Assembly (NCBI GenBank): GCA_036924085.1
Contig: JAVGWX010000001.1
Coordinates: 4,072,200-4,136,199 of the forward strand
Direction: 5' to 3'
From: Ariolimax columbianus
Taxonomy: Eukaryota; Mollusca; Gastropoda; Stylommatophora; Arionidae
DNA length: 64,000 nucleotides
Shown here: positions 1 through 9,917 of the stretch, in pieces
Layout: every line of letters begins with the position of its first letter
Numbering within the stretch: position 1 is the stretch's first letter
Notes under the pieces: generated by a model
Told to the model about the DNA's origin: nothing
Database searches by the model: none
Seen by the model: the letters and a program-made list of their open reading frames with translations, nothing else
Translations under genes and position numbers: made by a program

Positions 1-170
1 TCCCTTGCGATAGACTACTATTTTCTTAACGTTGTTAGTATGAGTGAGTGAGAGAAGGAGTCGGGGAGGTATCACAGACAGGGACTGGGTATTTAAAGAG
101 GGCTAAGTTGGTAGTTAATTCTGCTTCTTCGTCTCTGCCATTTCATTGTGAGTTTCTCAAATCTTTTCAG

Positions 171-1210
171 CTATAAATGCCGAGCACATGAAGATCTGGG
201 GCAATGATGGCCAGGCTCTACTTCAGTTCGTCCATTTCTCTTTTGCCATTGGAGGCGTAATAAGTCCATTGTATTCGGCGCCATTTCTAGCGGAGAATGA
301 AGAAGAGGAAGACACGAAAACCACGCCTGGCCTGTACCTCAACGTGACACAAGCCACAACGGTAGCCCACACCGTGGTCACCAACTCAACTCTGCCTCAA
401 ACAACGGACGTCCATTATGCGTATCTCATTTCTGGAATTATATTAGCACTTTCATCCATCCCGTTTCTGGCTATGTTGATGTGTTTTAAGAAATCCAAAA
501 CTGTGGAAGAGAAAAGTGAAGACGACAGTCCTCAACGAAAAGTGTTACTTTCTGTGCATGTATTTCTTATTGCCATTTTATGTGCCTTTTACATCACATA
601 TGCTTGTGTGGAGAACACGTTCAGCTCATTCCTAGAAACATTTTTGGTTAAGGAGTACAAGGACATGAGCAAGGCACAGGCTGCATACATCACAACATAT
701 TATTGGGCTGCTTATGCAGCAGGCAGGTTTTCCTCCATTTTCACAGCAAAATGGTTAATTGCAGTTAGAGTTTTGTATCTTCAACTAACTTTAATGGTTA
801 TTGCATTTTCAGGGTTTTTGGTCAGTGCCTTCTATCGCAGTATACATGCATTGACAGGGTTCACATGTTTAGTGGGCGTGGCTCTGTCCTCGATTTACCC
901 TGCGGGGTTTTCATGGACAGAGTCGGAAATCATGAAGGTTACAGGCAGAATTTCTGGCGTCATTCTTGTCGGCAGCTCCGTGGGATCCACGCTAAACCCA
1001 TTTATCATAGGGTACCTAATGCAGAACAAATCCAATTTATGGTTTTGTTATTTTCTGGTTGGCTCTGTTGTTGTTACTTGTTTGCTATTTTTGTTTCTGT
1101 TAATTTTCAACAGACTTCACGTCAATAAAAAATTTGGTACGTTTGATGAGCAAAGAGCTCTAGAAAAACAAGTTAATTCGTCAGCAAAGCGTCCAGAATC
1201 TGTCTTTTAG
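171..1210 (+). CDS. Terminal exon of an MFSD4/NaGLT1-like sugar transporter
   Basis: This exon encodes the C-terminal half of a major facilitator superfamily carrier, most like MFSD4B/NaGLT1 (sodium-dependent glucose transporter 1), which moves sugar across the plasma membrane. The ATG at 188 is not the real start. The reading frame is open upstream to 171, directly after a pyrimidine-rich tract ending in AG (169-170), a splice acceptor, so earlier exons lie outside the window. Visible helices, numbered from the Met at 188, are near 13-34, 79-99, 119-142, 164-184, 196-215, 223-244, 254-277 and 283-306, about eight of the family's twelve. The QFVHFSFAIGGVISPL segment matches the conserved family helix that follows a W-G motif. 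An acidic stretch (residues 36-42) and NVT and NST glycosylation sites lie in the first extracytoplasmic loop. The family is fairly sure; the exact substrate is inferred. Confidence 0.85.
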
Positions 1211-1378
1211 CCATGGAGAAAGTTTTCTATAGCAAACTGCAACCTACTGATGGGATCATACCATGCATTGAATTGTCGCTATTCAAATATACAGTAATAA
1301 CAGCTACTAGATTAATGGGGTTAAAGAAACACTACAGAGACACGGATTGAAAATATAAACAGCCACACAAGATGGGCA

Positions 1379-1498
1379 CGAGAGATGGATGGATCTTCCC
1401 ATGATGTGTAGTGATGTAAGTGGAGAGATGAGGTGAGAGATGGATGGATCTTCCCATGATGTGAAGTGATGTAAGTGGAGAGATGAGGTGAGAGATGT
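1379..1498 (+). repeat. Two-copy 59-bp tandem repeat in the transporter 3' UTR region
   Basis: Two nearly identical copies of a unit containing GAGATGGATGGATCTTCCCA lie head to tail just downstream of the transporter stop codon. Short minus-strand ORFs here are simply readings of the repeat. It is probably part of the 3' UTR if the downstream AATAAA is used. Confidence 0.7.
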
Positions 1499-1577
1499 TG
1501 AACATCTGATGGTAGATGACAGTCTAAAGAAAACAATAGCATGCTTTATTGACAGAAAAAAATCAATAACAACTGCC

Positions 1578-1583
1578 AATAAA
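1578..1583 (+). promoter_or_regulatory. Possible poly(A) signal of the transporter gene
   Basis: An AATAAA followed by an A-run lies about 370 bases after the transporter stop codon, within the usual range for a 3' UTR. It is the first canonical hexamer downstream of the stop. The position is suggestive only, because the A-rich context makes chance matches likely. Confidence 0.4.
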
Positions 1584-1639
1584 AAAAACATCTATTAGAA
1601 CGACAAATACATTGAAAATATCATAGGAAATATTGTACA

Positions 1640-2300
1640 TCAGTTGGAGTACAGCACACATCTGGTCAAGGCTAAACAGAAATGATTGCTGAATGAGAGT
1701 CCATCCTTGTTCTCTGTCGATCCACAATTTTGGTATTGGGCCACAACTAGATATCTTGCCTGCTCGCAGGAAGACTGTACCATATCATGTATGTGTTCTA
1801 ATAGTGGTAGCTTGATTAGCACTGTTTTGATGACAATGTTGCCAACTTATAGGACAAAGGAAAGGATATCCTGTGTCGCTATCCAGACGGAGAGCTTATG
1901 AGAGTTATATCTGCCACATCAAGATTAACATTTGTCCGTGTTTAAGCATGGGAGGGGGAGGCATGCCATGAAGAGAGGAAAACAAGGTGTCAGTGTTACA
2001 ACAAGCAAGATTCAACAACAGAACAGTTAAGCAACGATAGACAAAAGATATGGTTGCTTATGCCACGGTCAATGAACAATAACCATGTGAATTGAATGCT
2101 TATATCCAAATATTGTTCTGTCATCTAACATTCAAAGATATTCTGTTGAAGAAAATGAAATAAATACACATTGTTGAAATGATGTGCTCCTAGACAACAG
2201 ATGAGCAACATGATGATGATAGAAATATCTTGTTATAATTGATGTATATTGTTATTGTCTTTAACATGTTCAAGATTTCTAATAAATGTTTGTCATTGCT
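1640..2300. other. Intergenic, no recognised feature
   Basis: AT-rich unique-looking sequence between the transporter 3' end and the first minisatellite. Short ORFs on both strands have no recognisable similarity, and I see no splice-bordered exon. Confidence 0.5.
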
Positions 2301-2308
2301 TCAATAAC

Positions 2309-3589
2309 TCTGTTTTTAGAGGGAATCAATGTGTTGTATATTTGTAATCTCTCTATGTTTTTAGAGGGAATCAATGTGTTGTATATTTGTAATCTCTCTA
2401 TGTTTTTAGAGGGAATCAATGTGTTGTATATTTGTAATCTCTCTATGTTTTTAGAGGGAATCAATGTGTTGTATATTTGTAATCTCTCCATGTTTTTAGA
2501 GGGAATCAATGTGTTGTATATTTGCAATCAATCTGTTTTTAGAAGGAATCAATGTGTTGTATATTTGTAATCTCTCTATGTTTTTAGAGGGAATCAATGT
2601 GTTGTATATTTGCAATCAATCTGTTTTTAGAGGGAATCAATGTGTTGTATATTTGTAATCTCTCTATGTTTTTAGAGGGAATCAATGTGTTGTATATTTG
2701 TAATCTCTCTATGTTTTTAGAGGGAATCAATGTGTTGTATATTTGTAATCTCTCTATGTTTTTAGAGGGAATCAATGTGTTGTATATTTGTAATCTCTCT
2801 ATGTTTTTAGAGGGAATCAATGTGTTGTATATTTGTAATCTCTCTATGTTTTTAGAGGGAATCAATGTGTTGTATATTTGTAATCTCTCTATGTTTTTAG
2901 AGGGAATCAATGTGTTGTATATTTATAATCTCTCTATGTTTTTAGAGGGAATCAATGTGTTGTATATTTGTAATCTCTCCATGTTTTTAGAGGGAATCAA
3001 TGTGTTGTATATTTTGCAATCAATCTGTTTTTAGAGGGAATCAATGTGTTGTATATTTGTAATCTCTCTATGTTTTTAGAGGGAATCAATGTGTTGTATA
3101 TTTGTAATCTCTCTATGTTTTTAGAGGGAATCAATGTGTTGTATATTTGTAATCTCTCCATGTTTTTAGAGGGAATCAATGTGTTGTATATTTGCAATCA
3201 ATCTGTTTTTAGAGGGAATCAGTGTGTTGTATATTTGTAATCAATCTGTTTTTAGAGGGAATCAATGTGTTGTATATTTGTAATCAATCTGTTTTTAGAG
3301 GGAATCAATGTGTTGTATATTTGTAATCAATCTGTTTTTAGAAGGAATCAATGTGTTGTATATTTGTAATCTCTCTATGTTTTTAGAGGGAATCAATGTG
3401 TTGTATATTTGTAATCTCTCTATGTTTTTAGAGGGAATTAATGTGTTGTATATTTGTAATCAATCTGTTTTTAGAGGGAATCAATGTGTTGTATATTTGT
3501 AATCAATCTATTTTTAGAGGGAATCAATGTGTTGTATATTTGTAATGAATCTGTTTTTAGAGGGAATCAATGTGTTGTATATTTGTAAT
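2309..3589 (+). repeat. Minisatellite, 45-bp unit (about 28 copies)
   Basis: The core GTTTTTAGAGGGAATCAATG is followed by GTGTTGTATATTTG and one of two linkers. With a CTCTCTAT linker the unit is 45 bp; with a CAATCT linker it is 43 bp. The two subtypes are clustered rather than random, which indicates block duplication. Because 45 is a multiple of three, both strands stay open over long stretches, which creates spurious repeat ORFs of 60-145 codons. Confidence 0.95.
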
Positions 3590-3650
3590 GTCACCATGCA
3601 ACAAAATCCCATCCCCAAGTCTATTCCGCCATTGGCAGTGGAAGTAGGTT

Positions 3651-4450
3651 AAAGGAGGATCATTCTAGCCCTAATCTAACATGTGCTGCTCTATCCTAAC
3701 TATGTGACTCCAAGAACACTCATCTTACATAAAGGAGGATCATTCTAGCCCTAATCTAACATGTGCTGCTCTATCCTAACTATGTGACTCCAAGAACACT
3801 CATCTTACATAAAGGAGGATCATTCTAGCCCAAATCTAACATGTGCTGCTCTATCCTAACTATGTGACTCCAAGAGCACTCATCTTACATAAAGGAGGAT
3901 CATTCTAGCCCTAATCTAACATGTGCTGCTCTATCCTAACTATGTGACTCCAAGAGCACTCATCTTACATAAAGGAGGATCATTCTAGCCCTAATCTAAC
4001 ATGTGCTGCTCTATCCTAACTATGTGACTCCAAGAACACTCATCTTACATAAAGGAGGATCATTCTAGCCCTAATCTAACATGTGCTGCTCTATCCTAAC
4101 TATGTGACTCCAAGAGCACTCATCTTACATAAAGGAGGATCATTCTAGCCCTAATCTAACATGTGCTGCTCTATCCTAACTATGTGACTCCAAGAGCACT
4201 CATCTTACATAAAGGAGGATCATTCTAGCCCTAATCTAACATGTGCTGCTCTATCCTAACTATGTGACTCCAAGAGCACTCATCTTACATAAAGGAGGAT
4301 CATTCTAGCCCTAATCTAACATGTGCTGCTCTATCCTAACTATGTGACTCCAAGAGCACTCATCTTACATAAAGGAGGATCATTCTAGCCCTAATCTAAC
4401 ATGTGCTGCTCTATCCTAACTATGTGACTCCAAGAACACTCATCTTACAG
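3651..4450 (+). repeat. Minisatellite, 80-bp unit, exactly ten copies
   Basis: Ten consecutive 80-bp units begin AAAGGAGGATCATTCTAGCC. They are almost identical: the main variants are AAGAACACT versus AAGAGCACT and one CAAATC for CTAATC. The array starts about 60 bp after the 45-bp array and is unrelated to it. The near-identity points to recent expansion or active homogenisation. Confidence 0.95.
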
Positions 4451-6340
4451 AATGCTTGTCCCAAGTCTGAACAAAATGTGAATCTCTTCCCTTGTGGCAA
4501 TCAACTCGCAGATTAGCTCATCAGAAATGTGCATCACTATCATGTGTTATGCTTGGGGGTGTTGTAGACCATTTCCTCTACATTTCTTTGTTTGTCACCA
4601 TTCATTCTAATTCTTGACCTATATGTACTTATTGTTTTGCCAACCATCTTCTCATGAAAACTGAGATCTTGACACTGAACTTAGTAGTGCTCTCCTAATG
4701 TCCGATTAAATTGTGTCCCCACAAATGTCAAGTGTTTCATTGATCACATAATGGGACTGGTCCAGACAAAACAAGCTCACATCATTCTCTATTTCATCAA
4801 CATTTATTTTTACAAGTCAGAAGAAAGCCACAAAGGCCTGTAAAGGTGGCATGTTTCCTGGGATAACGAACATGTATAATAACAAACAAAAAAATAAAGA
4901 AAATGGTTTCTTCATGCATGTCTTCCTGTTTATTAAATGAAATTTATCATTTACAAAATCCCAATAATTCAACTGTTTAGTGTTTAATTATTTTCCTGCC
5001 ATCTGTTGTTTATTCCTTGATCAAGCTCATAAATATTAGTAAAGGTGATTGAAATGGTAGCCGTACTTCTATGATCAAGCTCTCTGAACTGTGATAGATA
5101 ATATGTGAGCTATTAAAGGCGTACGTCTTTCAGAGAAACATGTGTAGCCTTTATTCATGTCTCCAGCACTGCCATATTGTTTCAATGCTTATAACAATAT
5201 GTCATCGACACAATCATATAATTGACAAATTCTTCACAGTTTACATATAGGGGTACTTACCATTCACATGATGTTCTAAGGCAATTCTGAATATTTCTAT
5301 CTCATTTGTCATCGTGACGTAGGTAGTGTTTTTGTGCGATCACATAGCCCCTACCTATGTGTTTAAAAAATATTTAATCTAAGCATTATCTAATTGATTC
5401 TATCTACATTTTTCTTTATCAGACATAGCATAACTTTAACTACAACATTGCCAGCTAATAGTAGATGCAGTGTATCTGGCTAGCTGCTGTATAATTCACC
5501 TCTAGGACTCCACCAGAAAGTTCCAGTACTTCAGATTTTCTAATGCATGAAACTGGCCTGGATGCTAGCCGTGTTATGAGTAGAGAACCAGAGTTAGGTG
5601 GCTTTTAGAAAACTGTCACAAAGTCTTGAATTTATTTAATTTATCCCCATTGTTTAAGAACACTTGGAAGATTTATTAGCATGAGAAATTAAGGTCACTT
5701 ATCTCAGCAGTCAATGCAGTGTGCATGCAAGGATTTTGTTATACCTCTGTTAGGGAAAAAAGCTAGGCCTTACCTGGGTTAACTGATTTAAGTGAGTACT
5801 CAAACCACTCCAACACCCCTTTTCCACCCCACCCCCAAACACGGTTCACTTTTTGCCGTGCTCTGGTGTGGGTTTGCCACCCATCAGATCACAGATTGTG
5901 TATCTGTGAAGATGACGACCACCTGGTGGCAGTCAGAGCTGTTGCTATAAACCATATTTGTAGCTTGTTCAAGTGCCTAAAATTCATCTGTACAGTTAGA
6001 GCACAATTTACCATGTAGAATACTGCTAGCCTCACAAAATGTTTTCAGGATATCAGACAAAGATACTTTCCTCTCAAGTACGGGCCTCTGTGATCTACAC
6101 ATTGAAACCTATTATTCAACAACTTTTGCTTTGATTTAAGCAAATTTCGGAACAAATATAGAAAAAGCATACTTTGTTAATTATGTGCAAAAACATCTTG
6201 AACCAGAGGTGTAGTCACTTGGAGAGAACTCAAATAATTGTTGATAAGCTGGCATGAAGGTCTGACACTCATAACGGAGCACCACGATCTGATGTCTGTA
6301 GGGTATTGTTATCACATCAGTGAAAACATCTACATATGAG
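4451..6340. other. Intergenic, about 1.9 kb without recognised genes
   Basis: No convincing exon, repeat array or transposon ORF was seen on either strand. Base composition is moderately AT-rich with short homopolymers. It could hold regulatory sequence, but nothing specific supports this. Confidence 0.5.
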
Positions 6341-6353
6341 TGTACATGGGGCA

Positions 6354-6606
6354 GCAGAGCCAGTGTGATTGAAGGTACAAGTTAACTCCATTGTAGACAG
6401 ACAGACAGCAGAGCCAGTGTGATTGAAGGTACAAGTTAACTCCATTGTAGACAGACAGACAGCAGAGCCAGTGTCATTGAAGGTACAAGTTAACTCCATT
6501 GTAGACAGACAGACAGCAGAGCCAGTGTCATTGAAGGTACAAGTTAACTCCATTGCAGACAGAAGGACAGTAGATCAAGTATGATTGAAGGTACAAGCTA
6601 ACCCCA
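6354..6606 (+). repeat. Minisatellite, 54-bp unit (about 4.7 copies)
   Basis: The unit starts GCAGAGCCAGTGT and ends in a GACAGACAGACA run. The length of 54 is a multiple of three, so the minus strand reads as an 18-residue peptide repeat. The last copies are diverged. The ORF is judged an artefact of the repeat. Confidence 0.9.
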
Positions 6607-6770
6607 TTGCAGACATAGGGACCCTTTACTGATCCAGTAAGAATATGACTTGACACGACAGACATGACACAGAAATACAGACATGACACAGAAATGGCTT
6701 TGTTCAAGATATTGATGTGGATGTCTGATAGCGAGTGAGGGAGAAGCAAAAGTATTGTAAGCAGAACAGG

Positions 6771-6885
6771 CTATGGACTATATTCAGAGAGATGTAGGTT
6801 TATGGACTATATTCAGAGAGATGTAGGTTTATGGACTATATTCAGAGAGATGTAGGTTTATGGACTATATTTAGAGAGATGTATG
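6771..6885 (+). repeat. Minisatellite, 29-bp unit (four copies)
   Basis: Four head-to-tail copies of a unit containing TATGGACTATATTCAGAGAG. The fourth has ATTTAGAG in place of ATTCAGAG. The array lies just right of the 54-bp array with an unrelated sequence. Confidence 0.9.
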
Positions 6886-7226
6886 ACAATCAGGCAATAG
6901 ATAAGGCAACAAACATTTGTAGGAATAGTTTAAATTCCCCATTCTGGAGTCCTTGTGTTAGCAATTCATCATGGCTTTTCTCAAAAATGTTGAAGCTAAA
7001 CATCAACATTTGCCAGACCAATCAAAGAACTGCATGTGAGCAAGCAAGCATAGATTACAAACTCAGGGTGACCAATTTGAAGATCAAATTATTTAAATGT
7101 AAAACAACATGTCAATTTAGTTTACAATAAAGAAGAGCTCAGTACAAGAAATCATATTACAATAAACCAAGGAAATGAACACTTGTGCATACTATACTCT
7201 CTTATTTAAAAATAATAATAGGTGTC

Positions 7227-7705
7227 CATTACAAGTGATGAAGACCACTCTCTCTGTTCAGCCGTGTGGACAGTCGTATCTCTTGATGTGTCCGCTGAAA
7301 TGGGTGACTTGCGCGGAGATTTGGATTAAAGTGAGGAAGAAACTGTGCCTTTTGTCAACCTCACTCACAGAGCCTAAGCTACCCTTTGCCAGTGGCAAGA
7401 CATTCATCAAGACGACTGGAGATAGCATAGGATGCAGATTTTGCCTCAGGGTTACCACCAAAGCCTTTCCGTAAACATGTAACCTGCTGGGTAGAAAGGT
7501 GGGATGGCATCTAACGCAGTTTGTCGTGCCTTTTCGATAACCACAAGAGGTCGTATGGACAACACTCAGCGTGTGAGTGAGTCTGGCATCTCTCCCCAGC
7601 TGTATTCAGCTCATCATAGTAGCATCTAAAATTCCCACACGTCAAATTCGTGAAGGTGAACAGACAGAACTAACCCGTGAAATACGGCACAGGTATAAGC
7701 GTAGT
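7227..7705 (+). repeat. Dispersed repeat, copy 1 (partner at 49.3 kb)
   Basis: About 470 bases are highly similar to 49264-49745, starting at AGTGATGAAGACCACTCTCT and ending near CACAGGTATAAGC. The second copy differs by a small insertion (CACTGGACAGT in place of CAGT) and scattered substitutions. Short ORFs exist on both strands but no domain is recognised. The two flanks differ after the shared block, as expected of a mobile or once-mobile sequence. The element class is unknown. Confidence 0.85.
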
Positions 7706-7989
7706 GCCATTCAGCCGGTGTCCAGACCAGGATAAACGGATGGAAGAAATCTCAAAAAAAGAATGAAATAAGTCCAGACGGAAAACACCACGTTTCCGTG
7801 AACACAAGTGTAAAATGTCGACTAGTGTGAATTCCAGGCAAATCCGTGGTCTGGCGGCATCCATAATGATCCAAAACAGTAGAGAAATGTAGACTCGCAG
7901 CCAGTTATGGCGCCATCTTTGATATTATAATAAGAGTATCTTTATAACAGCAAGATAGAACCTTTACTGTGCCTCCAGCCAGTCCCATC

Positions 7990-8057
7990 AAAGTTACATC
8001 ACAATCACATCAAAGTTACATCACAATCACATCAAAGTTACATCACAACCACATAAA
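7990..8057 (+). repeat. Short tandem repeat, 22-bp unit (three copies)
   Basis: ACATCAAAGTTACATCACAATC is repeated three times with small changes in the last copy. The flanks are unique AT-rich sequence. Confidence 0.8.
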
Positions 8058-8386
8058 AGTTACAGGAATTATATTTTCAATCAACGGATATAAAATAACA
8101 ATCACAAACTTCAGGAAATGAAAAACTTTTTTTTAAAAAAAAGATCAACCGTTACTGCATTGCAATAAACGATAACAAATAGACAGCAATTATTTCTGGA
8201 TGATTCTGATTCCCCAAACTCATGGGTTCCAAACCCATCTGGGGTCATGAAGGGTTTTCTGTGGGATTGCCAGACGAAACAATTAACTAAACAAAATATT
8301 GATTTTAAAGCAATTTTCATTTTTAATCGGTGTCTTGAAGTTTTAAAAAATAAAATAAAAAATATCTAATATAATCCTGAAACTTC

Positions 8387-8580
8387 AATAAAAGTAAAGT
8401 AAAGTAACAAATAGCATTACTGCCATAGGGGAGTGAGGTGTTAGAGATCTCACATTTCAAAGGCTCGGTTATATGAGGGCGTTAGCCATCTCCTCCCTCG
8501 CCGCTTTTACTTCCCAGACTGAACCAGTACCAATTTCACGCTGGATCGACCTAGGAGTGGGAATGAACCCAGCTTGCTAA
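8387..8580 (-). mobile_element. tRNA-derived SINE fragment
   Basis: Read on the minus strand, this segment has a tRNA-like head remnant with a degraded B box (GGGTTCATTCC). It continues with the CGATCCAGCGTGAAATTGGT body, an AAGTAAAAGCGGCGAGGGA block and a GGCAGTAATGC tail. The same order of blocks recurs in the plus-strand SINE at 59.0-59.25 kb. The tail ends in repeated TTTACTTTAC-like sequence. The family resemblance to molluscan SINEs is from memory. Confidence 0.7.
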
Positions 8581-8699
8581 CTTCAATGAAATGAAACAAA
8601 TATTTGAATTTCAAGATAACCTCTGGGCATTTGTATCCAGACTCGTGAACTAACGAAGAAGAATAAATCTAGAAAAATTTGTTAGGTTTAAAAAATTTG

Positions 8700-9185
8700 C
8701 TACAGTTTGGTAGATGGATCTGAAGGTAAAAGAAATGGCCATTTGAAAAGAGATTACTGGGTATCTCGAATCCCTTGAAAACAAAATCCAGCGTTACATT
8801 CTTGAGCTGACAAAAGAAAAAGTTGCACCGGTACGAAATCCGTTCTCTGCTTCAGATGTTTTCAGCATCCCCAATATACTACAAGATGAATTCTTGGATC
8901 TACAAAACGATTCCCCGGCACGCAACTTATTTCATGAAAAATTGCTGGCTCAATTCTGGTGTGCTATGTAACAGTCATATACAAATGTCACCATACTTGC
9001 ATTTCAAGTGTTACTCCCCTTTGCTACCTCTGTAAGGAGTGTAAGAGGGGATTGTCAGCACTTTGAAAACCAGAAACAGATCAAATGTTGAGAATGACCT
9101 GAGGTTGGCATTAATGACAACTCAACCGCAAATTTTGAAGCTGGTTAACGAGTTACAATTGAAAACATCGCACATGTCGTAAGTT
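8700..9185 (+). mobile_element. hAT transposase C-terminal remnant
   Basis: One plus-strand frame reads the typical end of a ZBED5/EPM2AIP1-like hAT transposase. Visible pieces are NPFSASDVFSIP, LQDEFLDLQNDSPARNLFHE, LLAQFWCAM and then, after an in-frame TAA, VLLPFATSV, which corresponds to the hAT dimerisation region. Later residues (ENDLRLAL-like) need a frameshift. No terminal inverted repeats were found around it, so it is a fragment. It is separate from the fuller hAT copy at 27.1-30.1 kb. Confidence 0.75.
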
Positions 9186-9355
9186 AAAATGATTTTTAAA
9201 CTGAAAAATCTATTTTTGGTGCATTAAAAAAAAAATCCAATTATAAAGCCTTTTTTAAATGTATCGGGGTTATGGGTCACTTTGCTTCTATAAAATGGGA
9301 TCTCTCGAAATGGGATGACTCGAAAAAGGTTGTGAACCTGTGTTCTAACTGGAGG

Positions 9356-9361
9356 TTTATT
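9356..9361 (-). promoter_or_regulatory. Poly(A) signal of YAE1
   Basis: On the minus strand an AATAAA occurs 58 bases after the YAE1 stop codon (9419-9421), a normal spacing for 3' end formation. It supports exon 3 as the terminal exon. Confidence 0.65.
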
Positions 9362-9418
9362 TAAATATACGTTCATGTCCATTGTCAGTAATTACAAAAG
9401 AGCAACACATCAAGTATA

Positions 9419-9914
9419 TCAGTCAAGAGAAGACAAAATGCCTAAAGAGTGTGCTTCCATTTTAAAATTTTGGAGCTGGTTCCAGAACTGAGATTTGCTG
9501 TTACAAACATGCTCACAAGACAATGCTTGTTTCTGCTCCTGGGATCCCTTTTGCTCACTGGTTCCCTGTAGAGTGTTTACAGTTGTGCATTCTAATGATT
9601 CTTTTGAAGCAGGAAATATTTCTAAATACTCCAATGCTGCGGTTTTTTCCGAACAGAAGTGGCCTGAACTGTCAGTGCAGTCTGGCTGGGTGTCAGTACC
9701 TCCAGTCTTGAGTGACAAATTTCTAATCAGATTACTTTGTAACAAGCTTGGGATGCTAGAGATGAGATCACTGTTTGAGGAAAGAAGGTCCTGCAGTGGA
9801 CTGGAAGCAAGTTCAACTCCGATTGGAACTTGGCGACTCTGTGACTGCACCGCTACAGAATTGAGAGACGATATGACTTTAGATATGCCACTGGGAGCAT
9901 AACTCAGTTTTGCA
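9419..9914 (-). CDS. YAE1: YAE1 exon 3 (terminal coding exon)
   Basis: This exon supplies residues 72-236 of a 236-residue YAE1 protein; the human protein is of similar size (about 226). It follows a strong acceptor, a run of Ts ending in CAG at 9915-9917. Its first base completes the Cys72 codon begun by the TG that ends exon 2, so the phases agree. The exon is rich in Ser, Gln and Leu, with a KLSYAPSGISKVISSLN segment just after the YAE1 ladder that may be the start of a helical C-terminal region. The rest has no recognised domain, which fits the poorly conserved tails of this family. The plus-strand ORF over the same bases is a shadow. An AATAAA lies 58 bases past the stop. Confidence 0.8.
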
Positions 9915-9917
9915 CTG

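Noticed and set aside
188..190. ATG at 188 as the start of the transporter
   Set aside because: The frame is open to a splice acceptor at 170, and the first helices of the family are missing, so translation starts in an upstream exon outside the window.
2279..3502. Many repeat ORFs on both strands, up to 145 codons
   Set aside because: Unit length of 45 bp is a multiple of three and lacks stops in two frames. Subtypes of 43 bp break the frame, which a real repeat protein would not tolerate.
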